A stretch of DNA of 64,000 bases from positions 2,170,001 through 2,234,000 of the forward strand of contig NZ_JAGRPV010000001.1 in assembly GCF_030014955.1 (NCBI RefSeq). The letters run 5' to 3'. A program made the position numbers and the translations under genes. Below are positions 9,027-19,200 of the stretch, piece after piece. This DNA is from Cohnella hashimotonis (lineage in GTDB: Bacteria; Bacillota; Bacilli; Paenibacillales; Paenibacillaceae). The stretch's first letter is position 1. The number at the start of each line of letters is the position of its first letter. The notes beneath the pieces were generated by a model. That model was not told where the DNA came from and did no database searches. It saw nothing but the letters and a program-made list of their open reading frames with translations.

Positions 9027-9917
9027 GTGGGCTCCGAACGTAATTCGGACGGACAGACGCGCAAAATCAACTGGTTTTACGTCCTCAATGCCGCGCTGCT
9101 GGGACTGCTGGCCTTGACCATCCTGTATCCGTTCTACAATGCGGTTCTAATCTCGCTGGTGTCGCAAAAGGAATACATGACGACGCCGTTCATGCTGTGG
9201 CCGACCGAGATCACGTTCGATGCGTATGCCTACATTTTCAGCAGCTCCCGTATTTACCATGGCTATACGAATACGCTGCTCATTCTGACGCTCGGCGTGC
9301 CCTACAATATGCTCGCGACAGCCTTTACCGCTTATGCGTTGTCTAGAGAACGCTTTCCCGGCAAAAAAATCGCTACCGCACTCGTCGTGTTCACGATGTA
9401 CTTCAGCGGCGGTCTTATCCCGCTGTACCTGCTCGTTAGGGACCTGGGCATCATGAACAGCCTGGCCTCCGTCATTCTCGTATACGGTGCCAATACGTTC
9501 TACCTGCTGCTCATGCGCAGCTACTTCGCCGAGATTCCGTCGGCGCTGGAGGAATCGGCCAAAATCGACGGCGCCAACGATCTCGTCATCTTGCTGCGGA
9601 TCATGCTGCCGCTGTCGATGCCGATCGTGGCAACCGTGACGCTGTTCTTCTCGGTCGATCGCTGGAACGAATGGTTTAATGCGATGCTGTTCCTGCGGGA
9701 AGGGGATAAGTGGCCGCTGCAGCTCGTGCTTCGCAGTATCGTCATGTCGACGATCGACGACATCGGCAGCCGCAATGTTTCCATCCGCAAAACCGTGTTC
9801 GAGGATGGCGTGAAAATGGCAGCTGTATTCATCACGATGGCGCCGATCATGTTCACGTATCCGTTCCTTCAGAAGTACTTCTTGAAAGGCATGCTGGTCG
9901 GGTCCGTCAAATCGTGA
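9027..9917 (+). CDS. ABC sugar importer permease, YtcP/MalG type
   Basis: 296 aa if the GTG at 9027 is used. AAGGAGG at 9012-9018 is ideally spaced for it, while an in-frame ATG at 9009 lacks a ribosome-binding site. It is an inner-membrane permease with an N-terminal helix (VLNAALLGLLALTILYPFYNA). The EAA loop is ESAKIDGANDLVILLRIMLP, and the end FLQKYFLKGMLVGSVK is typical of YtcP-like permeases. It forms the second half of the transporter with the preceding gene. Confidence 0.92.
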   Translation: MGSERNSDGQTRKINWFYVLNAALLGLLALTILYPFYNAVLISLVSQKEYMTTPFMLWPTEITFDAYAYIFSSSRIYHGYTNTLLILTLGVPYNMLATAFTAYALSRERFPGKKIATALVVFTMYFSGGLIPLYLLVRDLGIMNSLASVILVYGANTFYLLLMRSYFAEIPSALEESAKIDGANDLVILLRIMLPLSMPIVATVTLFFSVDRWNEWFNAMLFLREGDKWPLQLVLRSIVMSTIDDIGSRNVSIRKTVFEDGVKMAAVFITMAPIMFTYPFLQKYFLKGMLVGSVKS

Positions 9918-9983
9918 CAGCCGATATTTACGGAGCTCGCGCTCTTTAAATATAAATTGTGAAAGAGAAAAGGGAGGACAAAC

Positions 9984-11627
9984 ATGAAGGCATTCAAGGC
10001 AACAACTGCAAGGTTCGCCGCCATTCTCGCGCTCATAACGGTTGTCTCGGGCTGTTCGACGGGGAAAAACAGCGAACCGTCAACCCAGCCGTCGGCGTCG
10101 ACCGAAGCCGGCAGCAGCCAGCAGCCGGACAACGGACGGTTCGAGAAGCGGGTCAAATTCTCCGCCACCTCCGTCGACTTGAGCGACGACGGCAACTACA
10201 TGAACGACGCCATCTTTCAGACGCTCAACGACAAATTCAACTTCGCGTACGATCTGATCCCGCTGAGCTGGGACAACTGGGTGGAGCGCGATCGCATCTG
10301 GGTCAATTCCGGCGATATGCCGGACATGATGTTCTGGAACTTCGATTTCAAGGATTATATGAATTTCTCGAAGCAGGGCCTGATCAAGCCGCTCCCGACC
10401 GACTACGAGACCCGCTATCCGAACCTTGCGAGCGCCATGTCCAAAACGGGGCTGGCCGACTACTTGAAGTCGCTCGATCCCGAAGGCCGGGTCTACATGG
10501 TGCCGAACGTCATCTACAACACGCCGGTGACGGAGACGACCGATCTCGTGCTCGACGCCAAAGTGCTCTACTATCGGAAGGACTGGGCGCAAAAGGTTGG
10601 CATCACGGTCGGAGACACGATTACCGCCGAGCAAATCTCCGAACTGGGTCGGGCATTCGTCGAAAAGGACCCGGGCGGCAACGGCGCGGGCCGTACGGTC
10701 GGGATCTCCTCGCAGCCTTACCAGTTGTACAGCGCTTTCGTGCAAACGCACAATTCATTCTACAACCAGTTCTATAAGAAGGAAGACGGCAAATACGTAT
10801 GGGGCGGCAACGAGGATTCTACCTTCGAGGGCGTCAAAAGCTTCGCCTCGTACTTTGAGCAAGGCTTCATCGACAAGGACTACTACACGTTCAAGGGCAA
10901 AGAGCACTACGACAAGTTCGATACGGGCATCAGTGGCATGTTCATCGATGGCGCATCCGCGGCGAACGTTAATGAGCGTAATCAGGCGTTCGCCAAGGCG
11001 AATCCGGACATCAATCCTGCGGATGCCATCGGTCTCGCGACGGTCGTCGGACCGGACGGCAAGTTTCACGGTCAGCAAAATATTCTGAACTACTGGGCCG
11101 GCGAGATTTTTAAGCCGGACCTGAACGACGAGACATTCGACCGCATCCTGTCCATTCTCGATTACGTAGCCTCGCCGGAAGGCCAGCGCCTCATCTTTGC
11201 GGGGATCGAAGGCAAGGATTACAAGATGGAAGGCGACAAGCTGGTCATTACCCGGGAAAAAGACGAGCAGGGCAACTTTAAGTATATGGGGGACCTGTAT
11301 CCGTCTTACTACTTTTTCTATACGAAGGTCGTGCTGCCGGACGACTGGTCCGCGCGCGATCCGTCGCTGCCGGATAACATTCGCAACGCTGCCGTCAACA
11401 TGTTCAAGGTCAAGGAGAAGATCGCCGAGCTCGTGCCTCCGGACTACGATGTGTTGTTCCTGTCCGCGCCGAACAAGGATAAGTTCAACGTATTGATCGA
11501 CGACGCCATCACGCAGCTGATCATGGGCAAAAAAGATTTGACAGTGTCCTGGAGCGAGTGGAAGAAGTCTGTCGAACCGAAGGTGAGCGCGGTTCTGAAA
11601 GAAATCAACGGAGCTTTGGCGAAATAA
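9984..11627 (+). CDS. Extracellular solute-binding lipoprotein of the ABC importer
   Basis: 547 aa with AGGGAGG upstream. It has a lipoprotein signal peptide with lipobox VVSGC and lipidated Cys at residue 24, followed by a Ser/Thr/Gln-rich linker. The rest is a type-II binding-protein fold of the LipO/YtcQ kind: DKFNFAYDLIPLSWDNW, GDMPDMMFWNFDFKDYM, and YYRKDWAQKVGITV near 195. It should sit on the outer face of the membrane and deliver an oligosaccharide to the two upstream permeases. The ligand cannot be told from sequence. Confidence 0.92.
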   Translation: MKAFKATTARFAAILALITVVSGCSTGKNSEPSTQPSASTEAGSSQQPDNGRFEKRVKFSATSVDLSDDGNYMNDAIFQTLNDKFNFAYDLIPLSWDNWVERDRIWVNSGDMPDMMFWNFDFKDYMNFSKQGLIKPLPTDYETRYPNLASAMSKTGLADYLKSLDPEGRVYMVPNVIYNTPVTETTDLVLDAKVLYYRKDWAQKVGITVGDTITAEQISELGRAFVEKDPGGNGAGRTVGISSQPYQLYSAFVQTHNSFYNQFYKKEDGKYVWGGNEDSTFEGVKSFASYFEQGFIDKDYYTFKGKEHYDKFDTGISGMFIDGASAANVNERNQAFAKANPDINPADAIGLATVVGPDGKFHGQQNILNYWAGEIFKPDLNDETFDRILSILDYVASPEGQRLIFAGIEGKDYKMEGDKLVITREKDEQGNFKYMGDLYPSYYFFYTKVVLPDDWSARDPSLPDNIRNAAVNMFKVKEKIAELVPPDYDVLFLSAPNKDKFNVLIDDAITQLIMGKKDLTVSWSEWKKSVEPKVSAVLKEINGALAK

Positions 11628-11648
11628 TAATGGGAGGTCGACGATAGA

Positions 11649-12983
11649 ATGCTGCCATCATATCGCGTACTGCGCGCCGCTTTGGCCGGCGTCATCAAGA
11701 ACAAGGATCAACAAGGCCACGAGGTGGCGGATCTGGCGGAGCAGCTGGAGCGGTTGCCCGACAGCTACGACGCGCTGAGCGAATTCTCGCATCGGCTGGT
11801 CAACCTGCCGCTTCGCGAGGACTGGCCGTATGTCGAGCCAAGCGACCTGGATGCCATCCGGGCCGAGTCCGACCCGTCCAGACCGCTCGAGCTCGGCTCG
11901 CTGACGCCCGAACAGGCTGCGGCGCGCGTCGAGACGGCGTTCCTGTCCTCGCTGTGCGGCTGTGTCCTGGGCAAGCCGATCGAGGAATTCCCTTTCGCGA
12001 CGATGGACGACGTTCGCGCCGCGTTGGAAAAGACGGGCGAATGGCCGCTGAACGACTACATTTCCGAGAAAATGCTGGATGTATACGGCCGCCGCAACAT
12101 CTCCTGGACGGAGACGGTGCGCGAGCGCATCGCCTTCGTGGCGCCGGACGACGACATCACGTACACGATCATGGGCATGCTGCTGCTGGAAAATCACGGC
12201 ACGGCTTTCACGAAGGACGACATCCGCAAGCTGTGGCTCGACTATTTGCCGATTCACCAGACTTGGGGACCCGAGCGGGGCATGCTGTTGAAGGCCGGTC
12301 TCGAATCGACGGTGCCGGATCAGCAGCATAATATCGAGACCTGGGCCGATATCCTCAATCCCGGCGACGAGCTGTGCGGCGCGCTGATTCGGGCCGACGC
12401 CTACGGCTATGCGTGCCTGGGCAAGCCCGAACTGGCTGCGGGTCTGGCATGGCGAGACGCCAGCTGGACGCATCGGCGTACGGGCGTATACGGCCCCATG
12501 TTCGTAGCGGCGGCGATCGCGGCTGCGCCTTCGGCCCGGAATCCGCTCGACATTTTCGAGACGGCGCTGAAGTTCGTGCCGCAGCGCAGCCGATTTTATC
12601 ATATTGTGGCAGATTCGCTGGAGGAGATCGGACGGGCGACCGACTGGATCGACGGCTACTATCGTATTCACCACAAGTACAAAGAGTACTTCGCTTGCTG
12701 CGTCTATCAGGAAGTCGGGACACTCATCAATACGCTGCGGTTCGCGGAGAGCATCGGCGACGGCATTTGCAAGCAAGTCAGCCAGGGCAACGATACGGAC
12801 AGCTTCGGCGCGACATCCGGCTCGATCCTGGGGGCCTACTTCGGTCCCGGACATCTGGAGCCGCGATGGCTTGAGCCGTTCGGCGGCCGGATCGTAACGA
12901 GCATGGGCACGTTCACGGAAGACTCGATCGAGAAGCTGACCAAGCGCATGGCTGCGCTGCCTGGTTTGGTGCGGGCGGAATAA
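11649..12983 (+). CDS. ADP-ribosylglycohydrolase (ARH/DraG) family protein
   Basis: 444 aa, GGAGGTCG before the ATG. About 95 N-terminal residues precede the core, which begins at SLCGCVLGKPIEEFPF. Family metal-binding motifs are intact: PDDDITYTIMGM (first Asp cluster, near residue 165) and GNDTDSFGATSGSILG (second cluster, near 380). The fold is all-helical and binuclear-metal dependent, and it cleaves N- or O-glycosidic bonds of ADP-ribose or related ribosides. Being the last gene of a sugar importer operon, it more likely hydrolyses an imported glycoside than modified proteins. That is inference. It has no signal peptide and is presumably cytosolic. Confidence 0.85.
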   Translation: MLPSYRVLRAALAGVIKNKDQQGHEVADLAEQLERLPDSYDALSEFSHRLVNLPLREDWPYVEPSDLDAIRAESDPSRPLELGSLTPEQAAARVETAFLSSLCGCVLGKPIEEFPFATMDDVRAALEKTGEWPLNDYISEKMLDVYGRRNISWTETVRERIAFVAPDDDITYTIMGMLLLENHGTAFTKDDIRKLWLDYLPIHQTWGPERGMLLKAGLESTVPDQQHNIETWADILNPGDELCGALIRADAYGYACLGKPELAAGLAWRDASWTHRRTGVYGPMFVAAAIAAAPSARNPLDIFETALKFVPQRSRFYHIVADSLEEIGRATDWIDGYYRIHHKYKEYFACCVYQEVGTLINTLRFAESIGDGICKQVSQGNDTDSFGATSGSILGAYFGPGHLEPRWLEPFGGRIVTSMGTFTEDSIEKLTKRMAALPGLVRAE

Positions 12984-13017
12984 TGAACTGTAAAATGGAA
13001 TAAATCGTTCGCAACCG

Positions 13018-13056
13018 GAGGTCCCTTTCGTCATCGCAGTTGACGAAAGGGACCTC
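13018..13056 (+). terminator. Perfect 16-bp inverted repeat after the importer operon
   Basis: GAGGTCCCTTTCGTCA (13018-13033) and its exact complement (13041-13056) flank a 7-nt loop. No T tract follows, so it is not a textbook terminator. It could stabilise the 3' end of the operon mRNA or act with Rho. Confidence 0.6.
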
Positions 13057-13085
13057 GTCGCGGATGATGAGCAAAATATTTAATA

Positions 13086-13114
13086 TTGACGGCAAAAGCG
13101 TTAACAATTAAACT
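13086..13114 (+). promoter_or_regulatory. Sigma-A type promoter of the heparinase-type gene pair
   Basis: TTGACG (13086-13091), 17-bp spacer, TAAACT (13109-13114). The start point would fall near 13121, immediately before the operator-like repeat at 13128. This leaves a long leader of about 175 nt before the 2001-aa gene. Confidence 0.55.
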
Positions 13115-13127
13115 TGAAGCGTATTAC

Positions 13128-13146
13128 ATACATGTAAAATACATGT
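13128..13146 (+). promoter_or_regulatory. Operator-like direct repeat O1
   Basis: ATACATGTAAAATACATGT: the octamer ATACATGT occurs twice, 11 bp apart, which is about one helical turn. Related 19-bp sites occur at 29312, 30836, 36375, 36537 and 45832. Its place just downstream of the promoter suggests repression, most likely by a GntR-type protein. Confidence 0.6.
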
Positions 13147-13295
13147 TTGTTATTGAAAGGACAAAGCACGATATAGAAGGGGGTGAATAGGGAGCGGACT
13201 GACTGCAAGCCAGTATGAAACCACGCAGCGAATTCCGAAATTTAACAGCATGGGGACACTCGCATATTATTTAAATTTGGAGGCGTTTACCGGCC

Positions 13296-16200
13296 ATGAA
13301 AAAAAGCGGAATCAGCGGTTTATTGGCTTGCATGATGGTATGGAGTCTACTGGCGGCAATCGGGTCCACTGGGGTTGCGGTTGCGGCCGACTATAGCAGC
13401 GAACTGCTGCCTAACGGCGGCATGGAAACGGTTGCGGGCGGAAAGCCCGCACAGTGGGTGCAGGTCGGCGCCGATGGCGTGATCGCATCCGTTACGGACA
13501 GCGCCTATGTCAAAAGCGGCCTGGCCAGCGTGAAGCTGGAGGATGCCGGCACGACGAAGTCGACGGGCTTCAGGAGCGCGAAGGTTCCGGTAACGCCCGG
13601 AGCGATCTACGTTGGAAGCGTTTATGCTTATGACACGACGGGCAGCTCCCAGTTATATTTAGAATTTTGGAATAACGCCAATCAACGGATCGGCGTTCAG
13701 GCGGAGTGGAACTTAACCGCAGGGCGGTGGAATCAAGTGAAGATTACGAAAGAAGCGCCGGAAGGCGCTGCGTACGCCACCTTGCTCCTCTATCAATGCG
13801 ACAGCTGCGTGGCCGTCAGTTACTATGACGATGCATCTGTCCGGGAAGCGCCCCCGGCTAACGACTTGAACGGCGATTTCGAAATCGTTGTAGACGGCGT
13901 TCCGGCGAACTGGTCCAAAACCGATAAGGGGACTCAGCAGTCTGTGACGGATGTCGTCTACAGCGGCGCGTACAGCGTGAAGCTGGAGGACAGTGCGACA
14001 ACGAGCGGCAACGGTTACCGAAGCATCCGCTTGCCGATTCAGGCAGGGGAAACGTATCGGGCATCGGCTTATTCCTATAACTGGTCAGGCCGATCCGAGC
14101 TGTACCTGGAGTATTGGAATAGCGCAGGCTCCCGGATCGGCGTGAAAAACTTGACGAACAACGCCAACAATGTTTGGGTTCCGCTCGAAGTCGAAATGAA
14201 AGCGCCCGCGGGATCGACTTATGCCACGGTTCTTTTATATCAGAACGACGGGAACCTCGGAGTCTCGTATTTTGATGGCGTTATCTTCAAGAAAATATTG
14301 CCGCTCCCGTCGATCAACCTGAAAAACGGCAGTTTTGAAACAGCTGCTCAAAACAAGCCCATGAATTGGACGGAGAAGGACGGCACCGTATCCATCAGTA
14401 CGGAGCAGGCCAAAGAGGGCGGAAAGAGCGTGAAGCTGTCCGCATCGGGAGGCGGTTCGGCGCCGTCGCTTATTAGCGATCCCGTTCGCGTTGTGCCGGG
14501 CGAGTGCTACGCCGCCACCCTGCAGACCTACGTCACGCAAGGGACGCCGAGCGTTCAATTGGAATTTTATAATGATAACGCGATCCTGTTATCCTCGGTT
14601 GCTTCCGACGGAGAAGGAGCTGCGAACAGTTGGAGCCAGCTTAACGCGAGCAGCGTGGCTCCCGCCGGCGCCTTTTATGCGGTCCTTCGCATCGGCATGA
14701 TGCCAGGCCAGGCGGGAACCGCATACTTTGATGACGCGAGGTTCCGGCTGTCGGCCGACACGGCGAATTTCAAAACCCGTTCGAGCTATTTCACGCCGGA
14801 AAAAGTCGCAGCCGCCCGAGAGAACGTGATCGCTTACAAGTGGGCGGCCGATCTGCGCAATAACGCCGTTGCCAAGGCGGACAAATATTTGGAGAAAGGA
14901 CTCGATTATTTGTGGGAGGCCATCCCGGGTCCTCAGCTTCCGCGCAGCTATGGCGTCAACCAAGTGCTGGGCAGTCCGATTACCGGCAGAGAGATCGATC
15001 AATACGGCAATTATCCGTACAAGCTGGACCCGCTGAACGATCCGTGGAAAATTGTCGATCCGAGCAGCGGCTATAAATTCCCGACGAACGATTTCGGCGC
15101 ATACTATCGCAGCGGACTGGACGAGCACGGGATATTCCAGCCGTCCTTGGCCGATCGCAGTCTGCTGGTCAACACGCTTTATCCGGAGAAAGGACCCACA
15201 TGGGGAGTGGACGACGGATTCGGCTGGGTGGACGAGAAAGGCAATCGCTATACGTTCATCGCCTATTACAATCATTGGGCGCAGTGGTATCTGGACGGCG
15301 TTATCGGCGCTTCGATCGTGTCGCTGAGAGATGCGTATCTGTACACAGGCGATCCCAAGTATGCTCGGGCAGGCACGGTCGTACTGGACCGCGTCGCGGA
15401 TGTTTATCCGGATATGGACACGATGCTCCATGACAAGACGATCTATTTAAATTCCCATGGCGGTTCCGGATTGGGCAAGATTGTCGGCTCGATCTGGGAG
15501 ACCATCCTGATCAAAGAATTCATCTCGGCCTACGACGCCTTTTTTCCGGCGATGGACGATCCCGAGCTGATCCAATTTCTGTCGGAGAAGGCGGAGGAAT
15601 ATCGTCTTACGAACGGCAAGGAAACGGGAGCCGAAATCCGGCGCAATATCGAAGACGGACTGATCCGCCAGATTTTCCCCGCAGTGAAGGCGGGCCAGAT
15701 CAGCGGAAACAAAGGGACGCACGAAAGCACGCTGGCTTTGGCTGCAAGAGTGTTCGATACGCTCCCGGAAACGAAAACGTGGCTCGATTATATGTTGGCG
15801 TCCGACGGAGGCGGAGTCTTTAATACCTTAGTGGATGCAGTCGACCGCGACGGACAAGGCGACGAAGGCGCTCCGGGCTACAGCGGAGGCTGGCTGGACA
15901 GCTATCGCCTGATCGCCGATATTTTGGACGGTTACGACTTGTATCCGGATGCGGATTTATACCAGAACGCCAAGTTTCGCAAAATGTTCAACGCCAACAT
16001 TCCCTTAATTTTAAGCGATAATTATTTCGCCAACATCGGCGATACGGGCAAAACCGGCGATCCCGGCCTTCCTTCTCATGTATTCTCAAAGACGACGATG
16101 TTAAAAGCATTCGAAAAATACGGCGACCCGCTTTATGCGCAGATGGCGTATTTCCTGAACGGCAACAGCGCGGACGGCTTGCATCTGGACGTATTTTCGG

Positions 16201-19200
16201 ACAAACCGAACGACGTCGCCAATCAGATTCGCGGCATTGTAGCCAAAGAAGGAACGCTTGACCTGAGAAGCGACAATCTGGCCGGTCAAGGCTTCGCCGT
16301 GCTGAGGGACGGAGTCAATTTGTCAAACGCATTTGGCGTGAGCTACGCATTTCCGTCCATGGAGATCGTAAGTCAAACCGTTCCCGCAAAGCTGTTTGAA
16401 GATTCCGGAACGATGCAGCTCGAGGCGAATCAAGCAGGGGAAGCTATCCATTATCAGTTTACGGTGCCGGATTCGGGCGACTTCGAAATCGATCTTCTTC
16501 CTTTCAGAGCTTCCTCATACGGCATTTACCGCATCGCGATCGACGGAAACCCGATCAAGGACATGGACTTCTCCGGCGTGAATACGAATCAGCTGGAAGT
16601 GATCGGAAACGTGCAGCTGTCCGCAGGCCCGCATCAAATCAGCTTCGTGGGGACCGGCAAAGCCGCATCGTCCAGCAACTATAAGATGGGTGTCCGCAAG
16701 CTCCTGCTGCTTGACGAAGCGGCGAGGGAGAAGCGGGATCAGGCAGGGCCTCAGAATACCTTGCGAGATTTTTGGATGCACTACGGACGAACGTCCAGCC
16801 ACGGACATGCCGACACGTTGGAGATCGGGGTGCATAGCTTTGGGCTGGACCTCTCGCCCGATCTCGGGTATCCGGAATTTGCCGATACGGTCGATATGCA
16901 CCGGGCCCAATGGGTGGTGAACACGGTCAGCCATAACACGGTTGTCGTCGACAAGAGCAAGCAGAATTCACAGTGGGTGGCGCAGCCCAAGCATTTTGAC
17001 GATACGGACAGCGTGAAGCTGACGGATGTCGAAGCGCCGAACGTTTATCCACAAACGCAACAATACAGGCGGACGACGGCGATGATCAAGATTGACGACG
17101 AGAATTCGTACGGGATTGATTTCTTCCGTGTAATGGGAGGCGACGATCACGTCTTCAGCTTCCACGGAGCGGAAGGCACCGTCACTACGGAAGGCCTGAC
17201 GATGGTTCCGCAAGCAACCGGAACATACGCCGGTCCGGATGTGGACTATGGGGAATGCGTAGACAGCGTGTGCAATTATACGTACAAGGGGAGCGGTTTT
17301 CACTATCTGAAGGACGTGTCGCGCGACAGCGATCCGGCCAGTCAGTTCAGCGTGGACTGGGATATTGCGGACACCTGGAAAGTGTTGACGCAGCCGGCGG
17401 ACATCCATCTGCGGCTGACGATGCTCGGAGCTGTCGACGATGTGGCCCTGGCAAGCGGCGTGCCGCCTCAGAACAAGCCCGGCAATCCCAAGACCCTTTC
17501 TTACGTTCTCGCTCACCGCAGCGGGACGAATCTGGACAGCCTGTTCACCTCGGTGATCGAACCTTACAAGGATAACCGTACGATCGCGTCGATCGAGTCT
17601 GCCGTCGTGAAGCGGGACGGTCAGGCGATAGACGGCAATGAAGCGAAAGCGGTTAAGGTCACGCTGGCGAACGGCAGGATCGATTATATCGTCTATGCGC
17701 AACGGACCGACGTCGAATATACCATTGACGACAAGCTGAAGTTCAAAGGGTTCATCGGCGTGTACGCGGAGAAGGACGGCAAGACCGAATATCGGTACGT
17801 GCATGACGGGTCTTATATCGACGAAATCGACAATGAGGTTGAACCGTTCGCAGGCGCGCTAACCGGTTCGGTGATCGGCTTTACGAAGGCGCTGGCCGTC
17901 CAAAATGACATTGTCGTGGAAATGAACATGAACGGCGTGTCGGCCGATGCGCTTGCGGGCGCCAGCATTTTTGTCGCGAACGACGGCGTCCGAAACGGCG
18001 CGTATCGAATTCGAGGCGCAACGGATCTGGGAGGCAACCGCTACAAGCTGGATATCGGAGATATTACGCTCGTCAGGGGCTACAAAAATCCCGCAAACTT
18101 TGCGGAGGGCTACCGCTACGATATCGAGGAGAATGCCGCCTTCCGCATCCCGCTGACCCGTCAAATATCGCCGATTACGACAGCCGCCCAAGTAAGCGGA
18201 GAGCAGCAGAACGGCTGGTTCACAGGCGAAGCGACCGTTGCGCTGTCCGTCGTATACGGCTCAGACAGCGGAAGCGTGACCACGGCCTACCGTCTCAACG
18301 AAGGGACCGCTTGGATTCCGTATGCCGCTCCGGTAGCGATCGGCAATAGCGGCATACATGAGATTCAGTACCGCTCCACCGATGCGTCGGGCTACGAGGA
18401 GCCTGTCCGGTCATTGACGGTACGCATCGATCGGGACGCGCCCGTGAGCAGCGTGAAGGCGGAGGGGACGAAGGGGGCGGACGGCGTGTACACATCGGAA
18501 GTATCGCTCACCTTGGAGGCGACGGATCCCCTCTCGGGTGTGGAGAGAACCGAATACTCGCTTGTACCCGAAGGAGAGCCGATCGATTGGAAAAGGTATG
18601 ATGGACCGATTCCTTTGGATAAGAGCGGCGCCTATGAACTGGTCTACCGCTCGACGGATAAAGCCGGGCATACGGAACCGGAGAAGCAGCTCTCCGTCCG
18701 CATCGCGACGCCTAGCCAGTCAGCTCCGGGCAAGCCTGTTCTATCCGATGACAATGGCCATGATACCGGTCTGCGGGACGGGAACTATTCGATCAAGATG
18801 GATATGTGGTGGGGGGACAACGGCCGGACCTACAAGCTGTATGAAAACGATATTCTGATCGACACGCAGCAGATGTCTGACCGCTCTCCGAACGCACAGT
18901 CGGCCGTGACATCGGTCGTTTACCGGAACAACGGGACGTACCGCTATTATGCGGAACTCACCAACGCTTACGGGACGACTCGCAGCGACATCCACATCGT
19001 GGAGGTCACGCAGGCTATGCCGGGCGATCCTGTGTTGTCCCACGACAATTATGACGGCGACGGCAGTTATAACGTCAAGATGAACATGTGGTGGGGGACG
19101 AACGGCGGCACGTATCGTCTGTACGAGAACGGCGTATTGATCGATACGCAATCCTTGACGGAAGCGACGCCGCAAGCGCAAAGCGCCGTGACGGCAGTTG

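Noticed and set aside
13090..13106. cre-like GGCAAAAGCGTTAACA in the promoter of the lyase pair
   Set aside because: The central CG and flanking A residues fit, but the obligatory TG at the left end is missing. The site at 30718 is much better.
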